Assembly: GCA_965198565.1 (NCBI GenBank)
Contig: OZ240665.1
Span: forward strand, 3,472,001-3,536,000
Direction: 5' to 3'
Length of the DNA: 64,000 nucleotides
Source of the DNA: LMUY01 sp965198565
GTDB lineage: Bacteria > Pseudomonadota > Alphaproteobacteria > Acetobacterales > Acetobacteraceae
Below the pieces are notes generated by a model, which ran no database searches, was not told the DNA's origin, and saw only the letters and a list, made by a program, of their open reading frames with translations. The position numbers and the translations under genes are program-made. Shown piece after piece: positions 40,530-49,086 of this stretch (its first letter is position 1; each line of letters begins with the position of its first letter).

Positions 40530-40604
40530 ACCGCGGGATTAGCATGCGGCGGGCGATTGGCAAGGGTGGCACCAAGGGTCGCCCCAACGGTCGCACAGGT
40601 GGCA

Positions 40605-40629
40605 CCCGCATCGCGATGCGGGCTACAAT
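40605..40629 (+). promoter_or_regulatory. 18-bp perfect palindrome and -10 box before the amidohydrolase
   Basis: CCCGCATCGCGATGCGGG (40605-40622) is followed by TACAAT (40624-40629), 8 bases before ATG 40637. If TACAAT is a real -10 box, the message is nearly leaderless and the palindrome would be an operator between -10 and -35. Confidence 0.4.
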
Positions 40630-40636
40630 CCTCGGC

Positions 40637-41578
40637 ATGCCCCGCATCATCCGCACCGCCGCCGCCCAGATGGGCCCCACCTCGCTCGCCGAGCCGCGCG
40701 AGCGCACCCTGGCCCGCCTGGTCGCCCTGCTCGAGCAAGCGGCGGGGCAGGGGGCGACGCTGGTGGTGTTCCCCGAGCTCGCCTTCACCACCTTCTTCCC
40801 GCGCTGGCTGCTGGAGGGCGACGCGCTCGACCGCTTCTTCGAGCCCGCCATGCCCAACCCGGCGGTGCAGCCCCTGTTCGACCGCGCCCGCACGCTCGGG
40901 GTGGGGTTCAGCATCGGCTATGCCGAGCGCACGCCCGAAGGCCAGCGCTTCAACGCCGCCATCCTGGTGGCGCCCGGTGGCAGCGTGCTCGGCCGCTACC
41001 GCAAGGTGCATCTGCCGGGCTCGGTGGCGCCGCGCGAGGGGGCCCGCTTCCAGCAGCTCGAGAAGCGCTACTTCGAGTATGGCGACCTGGGCTTCCCCGC
41101 CTTCCGCGCCGGGCCGGAGTGGCAGCGCGGCATCCTGGGTATGATGATCTGCAACGATCGCCGCTGGCCCGAGTCGTGGCGCATGCTGGCGCTGCAGGGG
41201 GTGGAGCTGGTCTGCGTCGGCTACAACTCCGCCGCCTACGACCCCAATGGCGGCACCACTGAAACCGGCGCCCTGCGCACCTTCCACTCCCAGTTGGTGG
41301 CGCAGGCCAACGCCTACATGAACGCCACCTGGGCCGTGGCGGTGGCCAAGGCGGGCGACGAAGACGGCTCGGGGCTGATCGGCGGCTCCTGCATCGTCGA
41401 CCCCAATGGCGTGATTGTTGCACAAGCCACCACGCTGGCGGACGAGGTGCTGGTGGCCGATTGTGACCTCGACCTCTGCCGCCAGGGAAAGGACAAGATG
41501 TTCAATTTCACCGCCCATCGCCGCCCCGAGCATTACCGCGCCATCACCGAGCAGGCTGGCGTGGTGGAGCCAGAATGA
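40637..41578 (+). CDS. N-carbamoyl-D-amino-acid hydrolase-like nitrilase
   Basis: 313 residues. Nitrilase-fold catalytic triad: Glu in LVVFPELAFTTFFPRW (about 47), Lys in RYRKVHLPG (about 123), Cys in GMMICNDRRWPESWR (about 171). PELAFTTFFPRW and NDRRWPE are diagnostic of the N-carbamoyl-D-amino-acid hydrolase branch, which frees amino acids from N-carbamoyl forms plus CO2 and NH3. The stop overlaps the binding-protein gene (ATGA). ATG 40637 fits the family; ATG 40617 would add 6-7 residues. Confidence 0.9.
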   Translation: MPRIIRTAAAQMGPTSLAEPRERTLARLVALLEQAAGQGATLVVFPELAFTTFFPRWLLEGDALDRFFEPAMPNPAVQPLFDRARTLGVGFSIGYAERTPEGQRFNAAILVAPGGSVLGRYRKVHLPGSVAPREGARFQQLEKRYFEYGDLGFPAFRAGPEWQRGILGMMICNDRRWPESWRMLALQGVELVCVGYNSAAYDPNGGTTETGALRTFHSQLVAQANAYMNATWAVAVAKAGDEDGSGLIGGSCIVDPNGVIVAQATTLADEVLVADCDLDLCRQGKDKMFNFTAHRRPEHYRAITEQAGVVEPE

Positions 41579-42387
41579 TCCGCATCGTCGCACTGGCCGC
41601 GCTGTTCGCCGGGTCGCTGCACGCCGCCGAGTTGCCCGAGAGTGTCCGTCAGGCCGGCGTGCTGCACCTCACCGTCAACGCCACCTACGCCCCGATGGAA
41701 TACCACGACCCGGCGACCAACGCGCTGACCGGGCTGGATATCGACCTCGCCACCGCTTTGGCCAAGAAGCTCGGCGTGGGCATCGTCTGGAGCGACACGT
41801 CGTTCGAGCAATTGCTGCCGTCGCTGCAGACCGGCCGGTCGAACTTCATCATCAGCGGCTTCTCCGACCGCCATTCCCGTCGCGACGTGGCCGATTTCGT
41901 CGACTACCTCACCACCGGCGCGCAATTCTTCGTCCTGTCCGACAGCACGGCGCAGGCGCCGCTGGATTTGTGCGGCCGCAAGGTGGGCACGGTGCGCAGC
42001 ACGTCGTTCCCGATCGAGATCGACAAATGGAGCCACGCCCATTGCGAGGCGGCCGGCAAACCGGCGATCGACTATGTGCCCGGCGAGAACAGCATCGACG
42101 TGCGCAACCAGCTCAAGGAGGGCCGCATCGACGCCGCCGTGCAGGGCAGCGAGACTTTGCCCTACGCGCAGCACAACGAGCCCGGCAAGTACCGCATCTT
42201 GGGCGCGCCGTTCACCGTCGGCTACCAGGGCATCGCGTTCCGCAAGGACGACACGGCATTGCGCGAGGCGGTGACGGATGCGCTGCGCGGCATCATCGCG
42301 GACGGCACCTATGCCGCGGTGTTGGCGAAGTATGGTCTGTCGGGGAATGCGGTCGCGGAACCGCTGCTCAACGCCGCCACGCAGTGA
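41575..42387 (+). CDS. Polar amino-acid ABC transporter, substrate-binding protein
   Basis: 270 residues. Signal peptide MIRIVALAALFAGSLHAAEL. SBP family 3: GVLHLTVNATYAPMEYHDPA, LTGLDIDLATALAKKLGVGI, QTGRSNFIISGFSDRHSR, ending KYGLSGNAVAEPLL. The ligand is probably an amino acid or carbamoyl/opine derivative, given the flanking amidohydrolase. Coupled by ATGA to that gene; the permease follows after a repeat-filled gap. Confidence 0.9.
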   Translation: MIRIVALAALFAGSLHAAELPESVRQAGVLHLTVNATYAPMEYHDPATNALTGLDIDLATALAKKLGVGIVWSDTSFEQLLPSLQTGRSNFIISGFSDRHSRRDVADFVDYLTTGAQFFVLSDSTAQAPLDLCGRKVGTVRSTSFPIEIDKWSHAHCEAAGKPAIDYVPGENSIDVRNQLKEGRIDAAVQGSETLPYAQHNEPGKYRILGAPFTVGYQGIAFRKDDTALREAVTDALRGIIADGTYAAVLAKYGLSGNAVAEPLLNAATQ

Positions 42388-42414
42388 GGGTGTTGGCTAC
42401 GCCTCCTCCATGTT

Positions 42415-42532
42415 CTTCTCCCTCTCCCTCTGGGAGAGGACCGGGGTGAGGGTGCGACGTCGCAACCGGGCGATTTCTGAGCGCGCGGCAACGCCCCTCA
42501 CCCAACCCTCTCCCAGACGGAGAGGGCTATTC
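42415..42532. repeat. Facing palindromic repeats inside the ABC operon
   Basis: Forward arm CTCCCTCTCCCTCTGGGAGA at 42417 and a reverse copy CCCCTCACCCAACCCTCTCC at 42495 ending in AGACGGAGAGGGCT. They fill the 162-bp gap between the binding-protein and permease genes, as between gltD and gltB. Confidence 0.8.
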
Positions 42533-42549
42533 AGGAGCGAGTCAGGGTC

Positions 42550-43389
42550 GTGACCACCCTCGCCCCCGGCTTCCCCGACATCACCGCCCTGCCGACCGCG
42601 CGCCGGCTGCATTTCGGCCGCTGGCTCTCCGCGACCCTGCTGCTGCTGCTGCTCGCAGCGCTGGTGCGCGCCTTCGCCCGGGGGCAGATCGAGTGGGCCT
42701 ATGTCGGCCGCTTCTTCACCGCGCCCGTCATCCTCAGCGGCATCCGCAACACCGTGGTGATGGCCGTGCTCGCCATGGCGGTCGGCATCGCGCTCGGCAT
42801 GCTCGCCGCCATCATGCGCCTCTCGCCCAACCCGGTGCTGCGCGCCACCGCCGCCGGATACACCTGGCTGTTCCGCGGCACCCCGGTGATCCTGCAACTG
42901 CTGCTGTGGTTCAACCTGGCGCTGGTGTTCCCCCGCATCGGCATCCCCGGCATCTGGACCGGCCGCGCCATCGACGTCATGACCCCGTTCACCGCCGCCC
43001 TGCTCGGCCTGGGCATCAACCAGGGCGCCTACACCTCCGAAGTGATCCGCGCCGGCCTGCTTGCCGTCGACACGGGGCAGTACGAGGCGGCCAAGGCCAT
43101 CGGCATGCGCCCGCTGCGGGCCCTGCGCCGCATCATCCTGCCACAGGCGATGCGCGTGGTGCTGCCGCCGCTCGGCAACGAGTTCATCGGCCTGATCAAG
43201 ACCACCTCGCTGGCCAGCGTGATCCAATATCCCGAGGTGCTGCACAGCGCCGAGAACATCTACTACGCCAACTCCCGCGTCATCGAACTGCTGATCGTGG
43301 CGGGGCTATGGTATCTCGCCGTGGTGTCGCTGCTGATGCCGCTGCAGGCCCTGCTGGAGCGCCGCTTCGCCCGCGGCCACCGGGCATGA
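42550..43389 (+). CDS. Polar amino-acid ABC transporter permease
   Basis: 279 residues from GTG 42550 (GGAG upstream). HisM/GlnP family: helices around GIRNTVVMAVLAMAVGIALG and FRGTPVILQLLLWFNLALVF, and the EAA loop EAAKAIGMRPLRALRRIILPQAMRVVLPPLGNEF. It forms the membrane channel as a homodimer; no second permease gene is present. Overlaps the ATPase start (ATGA). Confidence 0.93.
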   Translation: MTTLAPGFPDITALPTARRLHFGRWLSATLLLLLLAALVRAFARGQIEWAYVGRFFTAPVILSGIRNTVVMAVLAMAVGIALGMLAAIMRLSPNPVLRATAAGYTWLFRGTPVILQLLLWFNLALVFPRIGIPGIWTGRAIDVMTPFTAALLGLGINQGAYTSEVIRAGLLAVDTGQYEAAKAIGMRPLRALRRIILPQAMRVVLPPLGNEFIGLIKTTSLASVIQYPEVLHSAENIYYANSRVIELLIVAGLWYLAVVSLLMPLQALLERRFARGHRA

Positions 43390-44150
43390 CCCCGCTGGTC
43401 GCCGTCCGCAACGTCGGCAAACAGTTCGGCGCCACCGCGGCCCTGCAGGACGTGTCGCTGGACGTGCAGCCCGGCGAGGTGCTGTGCCTCATTGGCGCCT
43501 CCGGCTCGGGCAAGACCACTCTGCTGCGCTGCCTCAACCAGCTCATCCAGCCCGACCGCGGCGGCATCTGGGTCGATGGCGAGCTGCTCGGCCGGCGCGA
43601 GCAGGGCGGCCGGCTGCACCGGCTGAGCGAGGCCGCCGTCGCGCGGCAGCGGCTCAAGACCGGCATGGTGTTCCAGCGCTTCAACCTGTTCCCGCACTTC
43701 ACGGCGCTGGAAAACGTGCTCGAGGGCCCGGTGCAGGTGCAGCGGCGCAGCCCGGCGGAGGCGCGGGGCGCGGCGATGGAGCTGTTGCGCCGGGTCGGTT
43801 TGGCGGAGAAGGCGGCGCACTACCCGGCGCAGCTTTCCGGCGGCCAGCAGCAGCGCGTCGCCATCGCCCGCGCCCTGGCGCTGCGCCCCATGCTGATGCT
43901 GTTCGACGAGCCCACCAGCGCGCTCGACCCCGAGTTGGTCGGCGAGGTGCTGACTGTCATGCGCGAGCTGGCAAGCAGCGGCATGACCATGATGGTGGTC
44001 ACGCACGAGCTCGGCTTCGCGCGCGAAGTGGCGGACACGGTGGTGTACATGGATGGCGGCCGCATCGTGGAGCGTGGCCGCCCTGGCGAGCTGCTCGCCC
44101 AACCACGCGAGCCGCGCACCCGCGCGTTCCTTTCGGCCGTGCTGGCCTGA
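43386..44150 (+). CDS. Polar amino-acid ABC transporter ATP-binding protein
   Basis: 254 residues. Walker A GASGSGKTT near 36, Q-loop MVFQRFNLFPH, signature AQLSGGQQQRVAIARALAL, Walker B MLMLFDEPTSALDPELV, switch VTHELGFAREVAD. GlnQ/HisP type. Pairs with the permease whose stop it overlaps. Confidence 0.95.
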   Translation: MTPLVAVRNVGKQFGATAALQDVSLDVQPGEVLCLIGASGSGKTTLLRCLNQLIQPDRGGIWVDGELLGRREQGGRLHRLSEAAVARQRLKTGMVFQRFNLFPHFTALENVLEGPVQVQRRSPAEARGAAMELLRRVGLAEKAAHYPAQLSGGQQQRVAIARALALRPMLMLFDEPTSALDPELVGEVLTVMRELASSGMTMMVVTHELGFAREVADTVVYMDGGRIVERGRPGELLAQPREPRTRAFLSAVLA

Positions 44151-44168
44151 TGCTGGAGACACCCCTCG

Positions 44169-45092
44169 ATGCTTGACCGCGACGGCCTGGCCACCATCCC
44201 CCTCCGCCCCGCCAACCTGGCTGGCCCGGCGCCGCTCTACCCCTGGCCCGCGCCATACAGCTCGGCCATGTTCCTGTCCTTCGACGTGGACGCCGAGTCC
44301 GCCTGGACCAGCAAAGACCCGCTGCACGCCCAGCGCCTGATCACCATGAGCTATGGCGGCTACGAGGCCCGCGTCGGCACCCCCAAGCTGCTCGAGCTGC
44401 TGGCCCAGCTCGGCCTGCGCGCCACGTTCTTCATCACCGGCTGGTCGGTGGAGGCGCACCCGGCGATGGCGGAAAGCATCCTGCGCGCCGGGCACGAGGT
44501 GGGCCACCACGGCTACCACCACCTGCTGCCCGACCCGGGCGACGCCTTCATGGAGGAGGAGCTGGACCGCGGCTTCGAGGTGCTGCAGCGGCGCTTGGGC
44601 TTGGTGCCGACGGGCTACCGCGCCCCCTATGGCGAGTTCACCGAGGGGTTGCGCGCCGCCCTGGTCCGTCGCGGCATCACCTACACCAGCTCGTTCCGCG
44701 ACGACGTGCGCCCGTATCGCCACGTGCTGGCGGATGGCACGCCGGGCACCATCGAACTGCCCGTCACCGCCAGCTATGACGACTGGATGCACGGCCTGTC
44801 CGCCCGCTTCAGCCCGCGCCCGATCTTCCCCAAGGAGCACGTGCTGTCGATCTGGAAGGACGAGCTGGACGAGACGCGCGACTGGGGCGCGCTGGTGACG
44901 ACGGTGCTGCACCCGCAATGCAGTGGCCGCCCGATGCGCCTGCGCCTGCTGCGCGAGTTCCTGAACTACGCGAAGAGCTGCCCCGATCTGTGGATCGCGA
45001 CGGGCGCGGAGATCGCCGCCAATTTCCGGGAGCATGAGGCGGTGGCGCATCCATCGATAGATCAGATCGGTTCCATCCAAACGATGCGTTAG
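44169..45092 (+). CDS. Polysaccharide deacetylase (PuuE/HpPgdA-like NodB domain)
   Basis: 307 residues. NodB-type metal site: MFLSFDVDAESAW (Asp pair), GHEVGHHGYHHLL (two His) and TGYRAPYGEF (Arg/Pro motif). TWSV-like TFFITGWSVEAHPAMAE and the long C-terminal part match the allantoinase-like / HpPgdA group rather than chitin deacetylases. With the amidohydrolase and ABC genes upstream, a role in cyclic amide or N-acyl amino-compound breakdown is more likely than cell-wall editing, but this is inference. Confidence 0.85.
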   Translation: MLDRDGLATIPLRPANLAGPAPLYPWPAPYSSAMFLSFDVDAESAWTSKDPLHAQRLITMSYGGYEARVGTPKLLELLAQLGLRATFFITGWSVEAHPAMAESILRAGHEVGHHGYHHLLPDPGDAFMEEELDRGFEVLQRRLGLVPTGYRAPYGEFTEGLRAALVRRGITYTSSFRDDVRPYRHVLADGTPGTIELPVTASYDDWMHGLSARFSPRPIFPKEHVLSIWKDELDETRDWGALVTTVLHPQCSGRPMRLRLLREFLNYAKSCPDLWIATGAEIAANFREHEAVAHPSIDQIGSIQTMR

Positions 45093-45112
45093 ACCGAGCG
45101 ATCGGCCGGGTT

Positions 45113-45141
45113 CAACATCCTGCTCATTCGCGAGGATGTTG
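45113..45141 (+). promoter_or_regulatory. 9-bp inverted repeat covering the yeiH ribosome site
   Basis: CAACATCCT (45113-45121) and AGGATGTTG (45133-45141). The right arm contains the SD-like GAGG region, and the ATG follows 3 bases later (45145). In RNA this hairpin would hide the ribosome site; as DNA it could be an operator. Confidence 0.5.
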
Positions 45142-45144
45142 CAC

Positions 45145-46272
45145 ATGGCCATCGTTGTCGTTGCTCAAGAACTCCAGGTTGCGGCACCCGGCGTTCGGCG
45201 CCGGTTCGCTGGGAGGCTGCGCCGCGCCGGTGGCGACATCCTTCCCGGGATCGTGCTCTGCATCGCAGTCACCGCGATCTCGACCGTGCTGGAGCGGGTC
45301 GAAGCGTATGTCACGGGGCGCGCCTGGCTGGAGGCGCTGGTGCTCGCCATCCTGGTCGGGACGGCCATCCGCACGGCCTGGACGCCGGGGCGGCGCTGGA
45401 CTGATGGCATCGGGTTCAGTGCCAAGACGCTGCTCGAGATCGCCGTGGTGCTGCTGGGCGCCTCGGTCAGCGCGCGGACCGTGCTGGCCGCCGGGCCCGG
45501 CTTGCTGCTGGGCATTGCCGTCGTGGTCGTCGCCGCGATTGCCGCCAGCTATGGCATGGGGCGGTTGCTCGGCCTGCCGCACCGGATCGCGACGCTGATC
45601 GCCTGCGGCAACTCGATCTGCGGCAACTCGGCCATCGCCGCGGTGGCGCCGGTCATCGGCGCGGATGGCGAGGACGTGGCGACCTCCATCGCCTTTACCG
45701 CGGTGCTGGGCGTCGCCGTCGTGCTGGGGCTCCCGTTCCTGGTGCCGCTGCTCCACCTCAGCGCGCTGCAATACGGCGCCTTTGCCGGGTTGACGGTCTA
45801 CGCCGTGCCGCAGGTGCTCGCCGCGACCGTCCCGCTGGGCGCCGTGGCCGTGCAACTTGGCACGCTCGTCAAGCTGATGCGCGTGCTGATGCTCGGCCCC
45901 GTGGTGCTCGGCCTGTCGCTGCTGACCCGGCGCCTGCGTGACGAAACCGACGAGGCGCCGCCGCATGTGACCGCGGGCGACCGCCCGGCCCCGGGCCGGC
46001 TGCCGCTGCACAAGCTGGTGCCGTGGTTCATCGTCGGCTTCCTGCTGCTCGCCGCGCTCCGCTCCACCGGCGCCGTGCCCCAGGCGGCCCTCGCGCCGAT
46101 GGCATGGCTCGCCAACCTGTTGACCGTGATCTCCATGGCCGCCCTCGGCCTCGGCACCGACCTGCGCGTGGTGGCACGCGCGGGGGGCAGGGTGACGGTT
46201 GCGGTAACGCTCTCCCTGCTCGTGCTGGGCGCGATCAGTCTCGGCCTGATCCACGTGCTGGGCCTCGCCTGA
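45145..46272 (+). CDS. yeiH: YeiH family putative sulfate exporter
   Basis: 375 residues with about ten membrane helices. Family marks: DILPGIVLCIAVTAIS, GIGFSAKTLLEIAVVLLGAS, the diagnostic LIACGNSICGNSAIAAVAPVIGA, VPQVLAATVPLG, and NLLTVISMAALGLGTDLRVV. YeiH-like (UPF0324) proteins are thought to export sulfate or sulfite-like anions. It converges on the sulfate uptake genes, ending 4 bases from cysW, a suggestive pairing. ATG 45145 preferred over TTG 45136. Confidence 0.9.
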   Translation: MAIVVVAQELQVAAPGVRRRFAGRLRRAGGDILPGIVLCIAVTAISTVLERVEAYVTGRAWLEALVLAILVGTAIRTAWTPGRRWTDGIGFSAKTLLEIAVVLLGASVSARTVLAAGPGLLLGIAVVVVAAIAASYGMGRLLGLPHRIATLIACGNSICGNSAIAAVAPVIGADGEDVATSIAFTAVLGVAVVLGLPFLVPLLHLSALQYGAFAGLTVYAVPQVLAATVPLGAVAVQLGTLVKLMRVLMLGPVVLGLSLLTRRLRDETDEAPPHVTAGDRPAPGRLPLHKLVPWFIVGFLLLAALRSTGAVPQAALAPMAWLANLLTVISMAALGLGTDLRVVARAGGRVTVAVTLSLLVLGAISLGLIHVLGLA

Positions 46273-46275
46273 GCG

Positions 46276-47112
46276 TCATCCCCGGCGCCCCATCTGGGCC
46301 TGCCGGCGCTCCGCAACGGCCTTCACCGCCAGCGTAACCACGGCGATCCCGGCCAGCAGGGACGCCATCGCGAACGCCGCCGGCAGGTCGTATTCGTTGT
46401 AGAGCAGCTCGATCTGCAGCGGGATCGTCATCGTCAGCCCCGAGATGTGGCCCGACACCACGGAGACCGCGCCGAACTCCCCCATCGCCCGCGCATTGCA
46501 CAGCAGCACGCCGTTCAGCAGCCCCCAGCGCACCCGGGGCAGGGTGACGCGCGCAAAAATCTGCCAGCCCGACGCGCCCAAGGTGAGCGCCGCCAACTCC
46601 TGCTCCGTGCCCTGCGCCTGCATCAGCGGCACCACCTGGCGCGCCACGTAGGGGATCGTCACCAAGGTGGTCGCCAGCACGATGCCGGGGGTCGCGAAGA
46701 TGACCGTGATGCCATGCGCCACCAGCCAGCCGCCGAACCAGCCCTGCAGCCCGAACACCAGCACCCAGACCAGCCCGGAAATCACCGGCGAGACGGTGAG
46801 CGGCAGGGTCAGCAGCGCCGCCAGCACCCCCCGCCCGGGGAACGTGTAGCGCGTGGTGCACCAGGCCGCCGCCAGCCCGAGCACCGTGTTGAACGGGACC
46901 ACGAAGGCGGCCACCAGCAAGGTCAGGCGGATCGCGTTCCAGGAGTCGGCCGAGGTGATCGCCGTAGCATAGGCCGCCCAGCCGCCAGGCAGCGCCTCGC
47001 CCAGCACCACGGCGAGCGGCATCACCAGCAGGATCAGCACGGCGAGCGCGCAGAGCGACACCAGCAGCGCCCGCAGCCACGCGCCCTCGCCGAGGCCGAG
47101 TTCAGACGGCAA
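46276..47112 (-). CDS. cysW: Sulfate ABC transporter permease CysW
   Basis: 278 residues, six helices. Family features: GRGVLAALLTLPLTVSPVISGLVWVLVFG, EAA-type loop EQELAALTLGASGWQIFARVTLPRVRWGL, and CNARAMGEFGAVSVVSGHISGLTMTIPLQIELLYNEY (diagnostic of CysW). Starts at TTG 47112, overlapping cysT by 11 bases. No cysA ATPase gene follows; the next gene is the convergent yeiH. Confidence 0.93.
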   Translation of the reverse strand: MPSELGLGEGAWLRALLVSLCALAVLILLVMPLAVVLGEALPGGWAAYATAITSADSWNAIRLTLLVAAFVVPFNTVLGLAAAWCTTRYTFPGRGVLAALLTLPLTVSPVISGLVWVLVFGLQGWFGGWLVAHGITVIFATPGIVLATTLVTIPYVARQVVPLMQAQGTEQELAALTLGASGWQIFARVTLPRVRWGLLNGVLLCNARAMGEFGAVSVVSGHISGLTMTIPLQIELLYNEYDLPAAFAMASLLAGIAVVTLAVKAVAERRQAQMGRRG

Positions 47113-47965
47113 GCAGCCGCGTCCCCCACCGCGTGGCCCGGCGTTGCAGCGCCGACAGCGCGAGCAGGATCAGCAACGACGCCGCCAGCATCGCCACGCT
47201 CAGCGCCGCCGCCTCGCTGTCCTGGAACTGCTGCAGCCGCGCGTCGATCAGCAGCGGCACGATCTCGGAGACGCCGGGCCGGTTGCCGGCGATGAAGATC
47301 ACCGAGCCGTATTCGCCCACCGCGCGCGCGAACGCCAACGCCACCCCCGCCAGCAGCGCCGGCAGCAGCGGCGGCAGCACCACGCGCAGGAACACCTGGC
47401 CAGGCCGCGCCCCCAGGGTCAGCGCCGCCTCCTCCACCCGATGGTCCAGCGCCATGATCACCGGCTGCAAGGTGCGCACGATGAAGGGCAGCCCCACGAA
47501 GGCCAGCGCCACGCCGATTCCCAGCCGGGTGAACGCCACGTGCACGCCCAACGACGACAACGGCGCGCCGAACCAACCATCGTCCACATAGAGCGTGGCC
47601 AGCGCGATGCCCGCGACCGAGGTCGGCAGCGCGAGCGGCAGGTCCACCACCGCATCCAGCAGCCGGCGGCCGGGGAACTGGTAGCGCACCAGCGTCCAGG
47701 CCAGCAGCAAGCCTATGGGCGCCATCGCCAGCGACGCGGCCAGGGCGGTGCCGAAGCTCACCCGGAACGCGGCCAGGCTGCGCGCGGACAGCACAGTGGC
47801 CAGGAACCCGCCCACCCCCAGCCCCGCCGCGCGCAGCACCAGGGCCACGAACGGGATCAGCACCACCAGCGACAGCACCGCCGCCGTGATCCCCACCGTC
47901 ACCCCGAACCCCGGCAGCACGCCCCGTGCGACCCGGCGTTGCCACGCCCGCGTGCTTTCGGTCAT
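47102..47965 (-). CDS. cysT: Sulfate ABC transporter permease CysT
   Basis: 287 residues. CysT/CysU features: GRRLLDAVVDLPLALPTSVAGIALATLY, VEEAALTLGARPGQVFLRVVLPPLLPALLAG, and AVGEYGSVIFIAGNRPGVSEIVPLLI. Forms the heterodimeric channel with CysW. ATG 47965 overlaps the stop of the binding-protein gene (ATGA). Confidence 0.94.
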   Translation of the reverse strand: MTESTRAWQRRVARGVLPGFGVTVGITAAVLSLVVLIPFVALVLRAAGLGVGGFLATVLSARSLAAFRVSFGTALAASLAMAPIGLLLAWTLVRYQFPGRRLLDAVVDLPLALPTSVAGIALATLYVDDGWFGAPLSSLGVHVAFTRLGIGVALAFVGLPFIVRTLQPVIMALDHRVEEAALTLGARPGQVFLRVVLPPLLPALLAGVALAFARAVGEYGSVIFIAGNRPGVSEIVPLLIDARLQQFQDSEAAALSVAMLAASLLILLALSALQRRATRWGTRLLAV

Positions 47966-48969
47966 TTCAGCGGCTGGTAGATCTGGTCGAACACGCCCCC
48001 CTCGGCGAAATGCTCGGCGTTCACCTTCGCCCAGCCGCCGAGGTCGTCCACGGTGAAGGTCGGCACGGGCGGGAAGATGTCGGCGTGGCGCGCCAGCACC
48101 GCCGGGTCGATCGGGCGGTAGAAGTGCCGGGCGATGATCTCCTGCCCTTGCGGCGTGTAGAGGGCGCGCAGATAGGCCTCGGCCTGCATGCCGGTGTGGT
48201 GGCGGTGCACGATGCTGTCCACCACGGCCACCACGGGCTCGGCCTTGATGCTCACCGAGGGCACGACGATCTCGATCTTGCCGGGGCTCAGGTATCTGAC
48301 CGCGAGATTGGCGTCGTCCTCCCAGGCGAGCAGCACGTCCCCCAGGTGGCGGCGGGCGAAGCTGATGGTGGAGCCGCGGGCGCCGCTGTCCAGCACGGGG
48401 GTGTTGGCGAACAGGGCGCGCAGGAAGTCGCGGGCGGTGGCCGGGGTGGCGCCGGGCTGGCGCAGCGCGTAGCCATAGGCCGCCAGGTAGTTCCAGCGCG
48501 CGCCCCCCGAGGTCTTGGGGTTGGGGGTGATGACGGTGATGCCGGGCCGCACCAGGTCCGACCAGTCGTGGATGCCCTTGGGGTTGCCGCGGCGCACCAC
48601 GAACAGGATGGTGGAGGTGTAGGGCACGCTGTTGTTGGGCAGCCGCCCGCGCCAGTCCTCCGGCAGCAGGTGCGATGTGCGGGCGATGGCGTCGATGTCG
48701 GGCTGCAGCCCGAGGGTGACCACGTCGGCCTCCAGCCCCTCGGTCACGGCCCGGGCCTGCACGGCCGAGCCGCCATGGGAGGTGCGGATGGCGATGGTCT
48801 CGCCAGTGCGGGCCTTCCAGTCGGCGATGAAGGCGCGGTCGAAATCGGCATAGAGTTCGTGGGTTGCGTCGTAGGAGACGTTGAGCAGGGTGGAGTCCGC
48901 TGCGGCCGGCCGCGGACTGGCCCATCCGGCCAGCGCAAGCATCGCCCACAGCAGCAAAGGCTTTGGCAT
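47962..48969 (-). CDS. sbp: Sulfate-binding periplasmic protein
   Basis: 335 residues. Signal peptide MPKPLLLWAMLALAGWASPR up to AAAD. Sulfate-binding family features: TLLNVSYDATHELYADFDRA, SHGGSAVQARAVTEGLEADVV, ITPNPKTSGGARWNYLAAYGYA and ARHFYRPIDPAVL. Delivers sulfate or thiosulfate to CysTW. ATG 48969 starts the signal peptide directly; an upstream in-frame start at 49014 adds unrelated residues. Confidence 0.95.
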   Translation of the reverse strand: MPKPLLLWAMLALAGWASPRPAAADSTLLNVSYDATHELYADFDRAFIADWKARTGETIAIRTSHGGSAVQARAVTEGLEADVVTLGLQPDIDAIARTSHLLPEDWRGRLPNNSVPYTSTILFVVRRGNPKGIHDWSDLVRPGITVITPNPKTSGGARWNYLAAYGYALRQPGATPATARDFLRALFANTPVLDSGARGSTISFARRHLGDVLLAWEDDANLAVRYLSPGKIEIVVPSVSIKAEPVVAVVDSIVHRHHTGMQAEAYLRALYTPQGQEIIARHFYRPIDPAVLARHADIFPPVPTFTVDDLGGWAKVNAEHFAEGGVFDQIYQPLK

Positions 48970-49086
48970 CCAGCGGTTCTCCCCGCCACGGCGCAGATGG
49001 CCGGGCGGAGTCACTCCGCCATGCAGGGGGGCTGCCTGTCCACCCCGGGGCCTGCGCCCGAGCGGGACCCTGCGCTATGCTTAGCC

